Shown here one piece after another: positions 22,811 to 29,249 of a stretch of DNA of 37,618 nt. Source of the DNA: a virus. The notes below the pieces were generated by a model. It was not told the DNA's origin, ran no database searches, and worked only from the letters and a program-made list of their open reading frames with translations. Both the position numbers and the translations under genes were made by a program. Each line of letters begins with the position of its first letter. Position 1 is the first letter of the stretch. The stretch lies in the IMG/VR virus record IMGVR_UViG_3300046458_000053, positions 1-37,618 of that record; one strand, written 5' to 3'.

Positions 22811-23725
22811 TCAGAGCACTCGCTTAACGGCAGGGGCGCCGGTGGTTTTCGCAAATTGACGGCCAGCCGGGGTGTCTTTGAGCGCGCTGAACTCTTTGAG
22901 CAGCGCATCGACTTTGCCTTCCAGCGTTGGGTTGCCCTGTGGCTTTTGCTTGAGCTTGAACGCGGCTTCGGCAGCGGTCACGACGTCGTCAACAGCCGTC
23001 TGCACGCCGTCGGTCAGGCTGGCATCGGGTTCGGGGGCGGCAGCGGCCGCACCTTCGATCACAGCGTCCAGGCCTGCGACGATGATTAGGAACTGATCGC
23101 GCAGCGCCTTGAGGGCCGTGGCGGTGGTTTCATCCATTTGGGTGGTCTCTTCGGGAGTTGTCGGGGTGGTCGTGCCGGCCTCTTCATCAATGCCGAAGCG
23201 CTTGAACAGGCTGCGGAACATGCTGAAAAGCTTGCCCATCTCGCCCACCGGCTCTTCGTCTTCGAAGGAGCCCAGGGGCACGCCGGCGCCGTAATGCACG
23301 GGTTTGCCGGTCTTGCGGGAAAAGTAGAGTTCCTGGGTGCCGAGGCTTGCCGGCGAGTCGGTGACCGCCAGGCCGGTCAGATAGGCTTTGCCGGTGTTGG
23401 CAAAGTCAGGGGTCACCTCAATGCTGGTGAACAACTTTTCGCCCTGGTCATTGAGGGCCAGCAGCTTGTCGTTGGGTTTGAGCTGAGCTTCCAGGCCGAT
23501 CTGGCCCGGTTTCAGACTCGGATCATCTTCGACCAGGCGCACGGCAAACACGGTGCCGTACGAGCCTGGCCAGCGCTCATGTTCGGACCAGATCACGGCC
23601 GTGTACGTCTCGGACGTGTAGGTTTCGGCGATATCGCGCAGCTCCTGGGGAGTGATCACGCGGCCATCGGCGGTCGGGCCGCTGGTGGCGACACGTTTCC
23701 AAAAACTGACAAGAGAACGGGGCAT
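22811..23725 (-). CDS. Capsid scaffold and protease (gpO-like)
   Basis: A 304-residue scaffold-protease. The N-terminal protease half has candidates for the catalytic triad in line with P2 gpO (D19, H48, S107): D20 in TADG, H49 in WSEHERWPG, and S124 in VTDSPASLGT. The C-terminal half from about 190 is a helical, Ala/Glu-rich scaffold with LKALRDQFLIIVAGLDAVIEG. It guides gpN assembly and then cuts it. It is the first gene of the long minus-strand late operon and is divergent from the terminase. Confidence 0.93.
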   Translation of the reverse strand: MPRSLVSFWKRVATSGPTADGRVITPQELRDIAETYTSETYTAVIWSEHERWPGSYGTVFAVRLVEDDPSLKPGQIGLEAQLKPNDKLLALNDQGEKLFTSIEVTPDFANTGKAYLTGLAVTDSPASLGTQELYFSRKTGKPVHYGAGVPLGSFEDEEPVGEMGKLFSMFRSLFKRFGIDEEAGTTTPTTPEETTQMDETTATALKALRDQFLIIVAGLDAVIEGAAAAAPEPDASLTDGVQTAVDDVVTAAEAAFKLKQKPQGNPTLEGKVDALLKEFSALKDTPAGRQFAKTTGAPAVKRVL

Positions 23726-23882
23726 TTACTGCGCTCAATCGGTGAGGTGAGGCCCCACGATAGGGACGTCACTACCCCCGAACAAACGGTTAACTTTTGC
23801 CTTTCTCCTATTTTCGATTTATAGGACGAACCCGGATTTTCTCCGCACGTTTTCCGCGTTTTCGCCGCATAGACTGCGGCCT
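23726..23882. promoter_or_regulatory. Divergent late-promoter region (gpO versus gpP)
   Basis: This 157-base gap separates the two divergent late operons, as in P2, where Ogr-dependent promoters lie. I looked for TGT-N12-ACA, the P2 Ogr site, and found none; no TGT occurs on the plus strand here. A late promoter region is inferred from position only, and the activator recognition sequence may differ. Confidence 0.5.
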
Positions 23883-25889
23883 ATGTTCTATTCAGCCGAA
23901 GTTAAAGAAGCCGCCAAACGCCTGTTTCTGCGCCGCCATAAGGCCAAGGAAATTCAGGCGCAACTCAACCTGCCCCACGTTCGGATCGTCTATTACTGGA
24001 TCCGCCAGGGCGGGTGGGAAGACATGCTGACGGACGAGGAGCCGCTGACCGCCTGCAGCCGGCGCATCACGCTTCTCCTTGAAAAGACCGACACACTGAC
24101 AAAAGGCGAACTGGACGAACTGGACCGGCTCACCACGCTGCGCGAACGCCTGGCCAAGCAATGCGCCAAACCGGCGCCGGCAACGACCGATGCGCCACCT
24201 GCAGGAGATGGCCAGCGCGACGAGGGAAAGCGCCGTGACCGTGGCGAGCGGCGCGAGCGCGGGGACCGCAAGAAGGAAAAGAAGAGCAAGAACGACATTG
24301 CCGGGCTGACCGAAGTCGACTTCCTGGACAAATTCATCAGCAAGATGTTCGGCTACCAAAAGGAGCTGTTTGCCGCCAAACAGAACCCGCTGACCGCCCG
24401 GATCCGGAACATCCTCAAGTCGCGCCAGGTAGGCCTGACGTACTACTTTGCCGGCGAAGCCTTCATGGATGCCGTGCTGACCGGCGATAACCAGGTGTTC
24501 CTGTCCGCAAGCCGGGCCCAGTCCGAGATCTTCCGCAGCTACATCATTTCATTTGCCATGGAGTGGTTCGGCCTGGAGCTGACCGGTAACCCGATCGTGC
24601 TCAGTAAAGACGGCCAGCCTTGGGCCGAACTGCGTTTCCTGAGCACCAACAGCAGCACCGCCCAGGGTCACCATGGCCACGTCTACATCGACGAATATTT
24701 CTGGATCCGCGACTTCGAGAAGCTGAACACCGTGGCGTCGGCGATGGCCACCCACAAGAAGTGGCGCAAGACCTACTTTTCCACGCCCAGCGCGGTCACG
24801 CACCAGGCCTATCCGTTCTGGACCGGCGAGACGTTTCGCAACAGCAAGCGCAAGAAAGCCCGCGATCCGTGGCCAGGCGCCGCGCAGTACACGGGTGGCG
24901 CGCTCTGTCCGGACGGCCAATGGCGCAAGGTCATCACCATCCTGGATGCCATTGCTGGCGGCTGCGAATTGTTCGACCTCGAGCAGCTGCAGCTGGAGTA
25001 CGACGACGACAAGTTCCAGCAGCTGTTCATGTGCAAATTCATCGACAGCACGCAGAGCGCGTTTTCCCTGGGCGACCTGGAGCGCTGCTATTCCGATCTG
25101 TCGCTGTGGACCGACTACGATCCCGACGACCCGCGTCCCTACGGCAACAGCCCGGTCTGGATCGGCTACGACCCAAGCCGTACCCGCGACGATGCCACCT
25201 GCGTGGTCATTGCGCCGCCACTCGAACCCGGGGCCAAGTTCCGGATCCTGGAGAAGCACAGCTGGCGCGGGACGTCGTTCACGCACCAGGCCGCCCAGGT
25301 CAAAAAGCTGGTGGAGCGCTTCAACGTGCAGCACATCGGTATCGACACCACGGGCATCGGCTACGGGGTGTTCGACCTGGTGCGCGACTTCTACCCGCGT
25401 GCGACTGCCATTCACTACAGCCTGGAAGCCAAAAATGCCCTGGTGCTCAAGGCCCAGGACACCATCACCGGCCGTCGGCTGGAGTGGGACGCCGGCTGGA
25501 ACGACATTGCCCAGGCCTTCCTGACGATCAAGCGCGGTACCACCAGCAGCGGCCAGATCACCTACAGCGCCTCGCGCACCGAGGCCACCGGCCACGCGGA
25601 CGTTGCCTGGGCAATCATGCACGCCCTGGCCAACGAACCCTTGAACATCAACAAGCAGCGGCGCAGCCGCTACGTCACCAGCGGATCAGGTACCCATGCC
25701 AAAACGTCACCAAAAGCAGGCAACCACGCCGGCGCACGCGCCCAAGGGGCCAATGCGTTCATTCACGTTCGGCGCACCCGAGGCCGTGCTAACCGAGAAC
25801 ATCGGCCAGTACCTAGGCGTGTTCGCCAGCCACGACGCTCAGATCTATACGCCGCCGGTATCGCGCCACGGGTTGGCCAAGCTGCTTAA
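23883..25889 (+). CDS. Terminase large subunit, ATPase (gpP-like)
   Basis: The frame gives 668 residues. The N-terminal 60 residues are the gpP helix-turn-helix region (YSAEVKEAAKRLFLRRHKAKEIQAQLN). The ATPase motor includes KSRQVGLTYYFAG as Walker A variant, then GHVYIDEYFWI as Walker B, and the nuclease-like part has VWIGYDPSRTRDDATCVV (about 423-440) and GIDTTGIGYGVFDL. P2 gpP has 590 residues. The last 64 codons overlap the portal gene (194 bases) and read as Arg-rich sequence typical of a shadow frame, so the natural stop may have been lost or the extension is tolerated. Weak ribosome site before 23883. It pumps DNA with gpM and gpQ. Confidence 0.92.
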   Translation: MFYSAEVKEAAKRLFLRRHKAKEIQAQLNLPHVRIVYYWIRQGGWEDMLTDEEPLTACSRRITLLLEKTDTLTKGELDELDRLTTLRERLAKQCAKPAPATTDAPPAGDGQRDEGKRRDRGERRERGDRKKEKKSKNDIAGLTEVDFLDKFISKMFGYQKELFAAKQNPLTARIRNILKSRQVGLTYYFAGEAFMDAVLTGDNQVFLSASRAQSEIFRSYIISFAMEWFGLELTGNPIVLSKDGQPWAELRFLSTNSSTAQGHHGHVYIDEYFWIRDFEKLNTVASAMATHKKWRKTYFSTPSAVTHQAYPFWTGETFRNSKRKKARDPWPGAAQYTGGALCPDGQWRKVITILDAIAGGCELFDLEQLQLEYDDDKFQQLFMCKFIDSTQSAFSLGDLERCYSDLSLWTDYDPDDPRPYGNSPVWIGYDPSRTRDDATCVVIAPPLEPGAKFRILEKHSWRGTSFTHQAAQVKKLVERFNVQHIGIDTTGIGYGVFDLVRDFYPRATAIHYSLEAKNALVLKAQDTITGRRLEWDAGWNDIAQAFLTIKRGTTSSGQITYSASRTEATGHADVAWAIMHALANEPLNINKQRRSRYVTSGSGTHAKTSPKAGNHAGARAQGANAFIHVRRTRGRANREHRPVPRRVRQPRRSDLYAAGIAPRVGQAA

Positions 25890-26733
25890 GGCGAACGCGC
25901 ACCACGGCGCAATCCCGCCTTTCAAGCGCAACCTGATCCTGCGTGAATTCATTCCGTCTCCAGGTTTCTCCGTTCAGACCATGAGCCGGTCAGCCCTGGA
26001 CTATGTGGTGTTCGGCGAGACCTATCTGCTGCGCAAACGTAATGCGTTCGGCCAGGTTCTGGAGCTGCAACATCTGCCCGCCATCAACATGCGCGTGAAG
26101 CTGGACGGCGGCTATCGGATGCTGCTGCGCGACGGCAAGTACGAGGACTTCGACCAGGACGAGATCGAGCACATCTACAACTACGACGTGGAACAGGAGA
26201 TCTATGGCGTGCCGGATTACCTGGGCGGCCTGCAGGCGCTGTTGCTCAACGAAGCCGCCACGCTGTTCCGCCGGCGCTACTACAGCAACGGCGCGCACGT
26301 CGGTTACATCTTCTATTCCAACGACCCGAACATGAGCCAGGAGGACGAAGACCACCTGCAGGCGCAGATCGCCGACGCAAAGGGCGTGGGCAACTTCCGG
26401 TCGATGTTCGTCAACATCCCAGGTGGCAGCGAGAAGGCGATTCAGATCATCCCGGTCGGTGACTTCCAGGCCAAGGATGAGCTGGAGAAGGTCAAGAACA
26501 TCACTCGCAACGACGTGATCGCAGCCTGGCGCATGAACCCCGCCCTGGCCGGGATCATCCCGGAGAACGTCGCAGGCTTTGGCGACATCGTGAAAATTGA
26601 CCAGGTGTACACCAACAACGAGATCCGGCCGATCTGCCAGCTGTTCAACCAGGTTAACGACACCCTACGACCTGACAGGCATATCACCTGGATAGAGCCA
26701 CCTAAACAAGTTGAAACCACTACATCCAGTTAG
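25696..26733 (+). CDS. Portal protein (gpQ-like)
   Basis: A 345-residue P2-family portal (P2 gpQ is 344). Typical segments are FTFGAPEAVL near the start, YTPPVSRHGLAKLLKANAHHG, LDYVVFGETYLLRKR, EQEIYGVPDYLGGLQALLLNEAATLFRRRYYSNGAHVGYI (about 175-215), and AAWRMNPALAGIIPENVAGFGDI. Twelve copies form the DNA gate at the head vertex. The start at 25696 lies inside the terminase frame and has AGG 8 bases upstream. The C-terminus diverges from P2 and is about the same length. Confidence 0.94.
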   Translation: MPKRHQKQATTPAHAPKGPMRSFTFGAPEAVLTENIGQYLGVFASHDAQIYTPPVSRHGLAKLLKANAHHGAIPPFKRNLILREFIPSPGFSVQTMSRSALDYVVFGETYLLRKRNAFGQVLELQHLPAINMRVKLDGGYRMLLRDGKYEDFDQDEIEHIYNYDVEQEIYGVPDYLGGLQALLLNEAATLFRRRYYSNGAHVGYIFYSNDPNMSQEDEDHLQAQIADAKGVGNFRSMFVNIPGGSEKAIQIIPVGDFQAKDELEKVKNITRNDVIAAWRMNPALAGIIPENVAGFGDIVKIDQVYTNNEIRPICQLFNQVNDTLRPDRHITWIEPPKQVETTTSS

Positions 26734-26802
26734 TTCAGCAGAGAATGCCACTACAGATTGTGGCAAAATGGTGGCTACTGGACATCTCTGGGGAGGGGCG
26801 CA

Positions 26803-27063
26803 ATGCGGATCTATTGCACAGCTTGTGGGCATAAGGGGCGGATCGGATCGAGGGATGATCTAGACGCTAAATTTGCCAAACTTTATTGCCAATGTCTTGA
26901 CCCTAAGTGCGGTCATACGTGGGTGGCCAACCTAACTTTTTCACACACGCTCAGCCCATCAGCGCAGTCATTTGACCGGATTCTATTCGACCGCTTAAAG
27001 GATTTGCCCAGGGCGAAACAGCGTGAATTGTTCGACAAGTTGGGAACTCAGGCGGTTGCCTGA
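26803..27063 (+). CDS. Ogr/Delta-family late transcription activator
   Basis: An 86-residue zinc-finger protein: MRIYCTACGHKGRIGS with CxxC, then LYCQCLDPKCGHTWVANLTFSHTLSPSA with C and CGHTW. This is the Ogr/Delta pattern CxxC-(about 22)-CxxxxC. Ogr activates P2-type late promoters by contacting RNA polymerase alpha. The ATG at 26803 follows GGGGAGGGG; the open frame upstream has no start signal. It lies after the portal gene rather than after gpD as in P2. Confidence 0.87.
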   Translation: MRIYCTACGHKGRIGSRDDLDAKFAKLYCQCLDPKCGHTWVANLTFSHTLSPSAQSFDRILFDRLKDLPRAKQRELFDKLGTQAVA

Positions 27064-27139
27064 AACAGCGGGAATGCCAGCCACACAAGGGCTGGCGATG
27101 ATGTCCCAACTGGAATGCATCAATCCAGAGGACGCTAAA

Positions 27140-27313
27140 TCATTTTTCCGGATTAGCTGCCATGGCCTCGGCGAGGCGCTGGATGTGCTGCTGTTCTTGC
27201 TCACTTAACTGACGATAAGACTTTATCAACCGGCGCTCAGTGCTACTCAAAGCGTGCCATTCAAATTCGACGGTTTCCAGATAACGGCTTTCGGTTGTTA
27301 CACGATCCAACAT
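27140..27313 (-). CDS. Small helical protein next to the repressor
   Basis: A 57-residue frame (MLDRVTTESRYLETVEFEWHALS start, AEAMAANPEK end) with GGAG 8 bases before the ATG at 27313. It is charged and probably all-helical (LSEQEQQHIQRLAEAM). It is on the same strand as and just after the repressor gene. I cannot name a family. Good ribosome site and codon use support a real gene, possibly a lysogeny-expressed moron. Confidence 0.5.
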   Translation of the reverse strand: MLDRVTTESRYLETVEFEWHALSSTERRLIKSYRQLSEQEQQHIQRLAEAMAANPEK

Positions 27314-27415
27314 GCTTACTGCTCCATTTAGTGCATGGCTGAATCACACGTTATAGGGGCGGCAGATCGTTTCAGAAATGAAGGAGCACGAATGTTTTAC
27401 ATATTTTGTTACAAA

Positions 27416-27784
27416 CTAATTCGACTCCTTAGCAGCGTCATCGGCCAGGGCTTTGAGAAAACGACGCACAGCTTTTTGGTCATCTGGTGGGATGCTGCGG
27501 TACTGGTTGACCAGTTTCGTTTCGTCCGGTCCAAGCTCTCCCACGGACGTCGGAGCCCGCACACCCGTAACAACGAACAAAACGTCCAAACCCGCGCCAT
27601 ACAGTGCTTCCAAATAGCCAGTATCAGGACGGCGCTCGTCTCTTTCATAACTACCTTGGGTATTTCGCGTCACTCCTCCGATCTGGGCTGCTTCTTCCTG
27701 TTTTAGCGCCAAACGAATCCTTTCTTCGCGCAAGCGCTCACCGGCGCTCAGAGCCGAGGCCTGCACGGATGACAAATTTTCCAA
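27416..27784 (-). CDS. Short XRE-family prophage repressor (C/CI-type)
   Basis: A 122-residue protein with an N-terminal helix-turn-helix domain: RLREERIRLALKQEEAAQIGGVTRNTQGSYERDERRPDTGYLEAL (about 18-62), then GLDVLFVVTGVRAP and a helical C-terminus (ETKLVNQYRSIPPDDQKAVRRFLKALADD). There is no S24 peptidase domain, so RecA-mediated self-cleavage is not expected; P2 C (99 residues) is similar in this way. It has GGG 6 bases before the ATG and is divergent from the Cro-like gene. It should maintain lysogeny by repressing the 27785-27869 switch. Confidence 0.85.
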   Translation of the reverse strand: MENLSSVQASALSAGERLREERIRLALKQEEAAQIGGVTRNTQGSYERDERRPDTGYLEALYGAGLDVLFVVTGVRAPTSVGELGPDETKLVNQYRSIPPDDQKAVRRFLKALADDAAKESN

Positions 27785-27869
27785 ACTTCTAGCCCTTTAC
27801 AAGACAAATAAACTGGTCATAATCGCCGCAGATGAACACGAACGAACACGAACAAACAGAGTACGCACT
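27785..27869. promoter_or_regulatory. Lysis/lysogeny switch: promoter and repeated operators
   Basis: The 85 bases between the divergent repressor and Cro-like genes contain a good plus-strand sigma70 promoter: TTTACA (27796-27801), 16-base spacer, CATAAT (27818-27823). Downstream GAACACGAAC occurs twice in tandem (27834-27843, 27844-27853) and a partial third (AAC) follows. These are the best operator candidates. The minus-strand repressor promoter must overlap this region, but I see no clear -10/-35 for it. Confidence 0.65.
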
Positions 27870-28070
27870 ATGCCCGCGACCGTAACGCCCGAGCAAGCCC
27901 GCGCAGACCTGGAACGGAAGGGGATCAGCATCGCGGATTTTTGCCGGAAGCATGGCCTGAACAAGAATTTAGTCAGCGATCTGCTGAACGGACGCAGTAA
28001 AGGGCGCCGAGGGGAGGCACATAGAGCCGCCGTTCTGCTGGGGATCAAAGACGGCGAGATTGAACAGTAG
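27870..28070 (+). CDS. Cro-like DNA-binding protein
   Basis: A 66-residue protein with a single helix-turn-helix: LERKGISIADFCRKHGLNKNLVSDLLNGRSKGRRGEAHRAAVLLGI. Size and place (divergent from the repressor, first gene of the early operon) point to Cro or Cox. It would repress the repressor promoter on induction. It has only a weak ribosome site (AGAG). Whether it also acts as an excision factor, as P2 Cox does, cannot be told; an AlpA-type candidate lies near int. Confidence 0.8.
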   Translation: MPATVTPEQARADLERKGISIADFCRKHGLNKNLVSDLLNGRSKGRRGEAHRAAVLLGIKDGEIEQ

Positions 28071-28099
28071 CCATACCGGCCTACAGGGAGAAGTAGAAA

Positions 28100-28579
28100 A
28101 TGAAACATCCAGTTCTAAAAACACGGCGCGAAGTAGTCAGCGCGATTATTTGCAGCTTTCCAGGTGGTCGCGAATGTGCCGCTGCCAGGATTGGCTTGCA
28201 ACTTAAGAAGTTCGACAACCACGCCTATGAAAACAACAACGTCCGCCCGCTGACCGACGCGCAGATCTACCAGCTGGAACAACAAACAGGCAGCCACCAT
28301 CTACCGGTCTACATCGCCGCCATGTACGGCGGTCTCTTTGTGCCGGTTGCGGATCCCGAGACCCTGGATAACGTCGAGCTCTATGCACGGTCCGTGCAAG
28401 TGGCTGCCAAGCGCGGCACCGTAGACCAGGAAATTGCCCAGGCAATCGCTGATGGTTCGATCAATGAAGAAGAAGCTCAACGCATCCTGGACGCCCACAA
28501 CCATCATATGGCCGCTCGTCATGCCGAAGTGCTGGCCGCTATCGATTTGTATCGTTCCCGCTCGGAGAGTACGCGATGA
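28100..28579 (+). CDS. Phage regulatory CII/YmfL-type protein
   Basis: A 159-residue protein: VLKTRREVVSAIICSFPGGRECAAARIGLQLKKFDNHAYENNNVRPLTDAQIYQLEQQTGSHHLPVYIAAMYGGLFVPV. This is the phage regulatory CII family (YmfL-like) that follows cro in many Pseudomonas and enteric prophages. It probably binds DNA and takes part in the early transcriptional decision. A second helical domain (EIAQAIADGSINEEEAQRILDAHNHH) completes it. The ribosome site GGGAGAAG is 6 bases before the ATG. It overlaps the next gene by 4 bases. Confidence 0.83.
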   Translation: MKHPVLKTRREVVSAIICSFPGGRECAAARIGLQLKKFDNHAYENNNVRPLTDAQIYQLEQQTGSHHLPVYIAAMYGGLFVPVADPETLDNVELYARSVQVAAKRGTVDQEIAQAIADGSINEEEAQRILDAHNHHMAARHAEVLAAIDLYRSRSESTR

Positions 28580-28941
28580 ACCCGGTACCGGCAGTGCAGG
28601 AGTACCAGGACATGCTGAAAAACGCGGCGCTCTCATTCATGGAGCGTCACCAGTGCGAACACCTGGGCAACGATCAGCAACTGTTTGATCGCACGGTTCA
28701 GCATCTGATCGCAGATTACGACGTCCTGACTCAACTGGCGGAAAAGCTGGTTCACCTCGCGTGCAGCGATCTGACCGCGATCAGCGATCGCCAGCGCCTC
28801 GACGTCATCAGCAGCACTGAAACCCACTCGGTCATCATCGATCCGTCAACCGGCCACACCTGGGCGATCCCGGTCAGTCTGATCTACGAACGGATCATCA
28901 ACGCGCCAGATAACGGTCGCTACCGCGTTACCAACCAGTAA
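28576..28941 (+). CDS. Hypothetical early phage protein
   Basis: A 121-residue protein without a family I recognise. Residues 1-85 are helical (QEYQDMLKNAALSFMERHQC, FDRTVQHLIADYDVLTQLAEKLVHLACSD); the rest (VISSTETHSVIIDPSTGHTWAIPVSLIYERI) looks like a small beta region. It starts in the last codon of the CII-type gene (ATGA), so it is coupled to it. Confidence 0.65.
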   Translation: MNPVPAVQEYQDMLKNAALSFMERHQCEHLGNDQQLFDRTVQHLIADYDVLTQLAEKLVHLACSDLTAISDRQRLDVISSTETHSVIIDPSTGHTWAIPVSLIYERIINAPDNGRYRVTNQ

Positions 28942-29013
28942 CACCCCCATAACCCCTGCCCTACCCCACTTCCCGTGGGTTTGGGTGAACTGCGCCTGAA
29001 ATCGAGGTTTTTG

Positions 29014-29247
29014 ATGGGAAACGCCCTATTTATCAACGCCGAAATGAGCCCGGCCGAGGCCAGAGCGCTCCTGTCGGACCTGCGCGCACAGTACATATCC
29101 AGCCTCAACGAGCATTGGTACGACGACATGTATCGCTATGTCCCCAAAGACAAGCGGCACGAAGCGATTCGTATGCATTCCCCAGTAATGGCCGCACAGA
29201 TCCGACTGATCAGTGCGATTGCCAGCAGTCTTAAGGCAGTGAAGTAA
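29014..29247 (+). CDS. Hypothetical early phage protein
   Basis: A 77-residue helical protein (ALFINAEMSPAEARALLSDLRAQYISSLNEHWYDDMYRYVP). The ATG at 29014 has GAGG 6 bases upstream and is preferred to an in-frame ATG at 28975 that lacks a ribosome site. It ends 2 bases before the primase-helicase gene, so it is co-transcribed with it. Function unknown. Confidence 0.65.
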   Translation: MGNALFINAEMSPAEARALLSDLRAQYISSLNEHWYDDMYRYVPKDKRHEAIRMHSPVMAAQIRLISAIASSLKAVK

Positions 29248-29249
29248 CC

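Noticed and set aside
23726-23882. P2-type Ogr site TGT-N12-ACA
   Set aside because: I looked for it in the divergent gpO/gpP region and found none, so I do not claim a defined Ogr site.
24549-25792. Long frames on both strands inside the terminase gene
   Set aside because: They are Arg/Ala/Val-rich shadow frames; the terminase frame has clear motifs.
27335-27706. Plus-strand frame opposite the repressor
   Set aside because: It lies over the well-supported repressor on the other strand and has no family resemblance, though GGAG precedes an internal ATG.
28942-29013. CCCAC-TTCCC-GTGGG hairpin as terminator
   Set aside because: The stem is only 5 bp and the following sequence (TTTGGGTG) is not a T tract; genes on both sides appear to belong to one operon.
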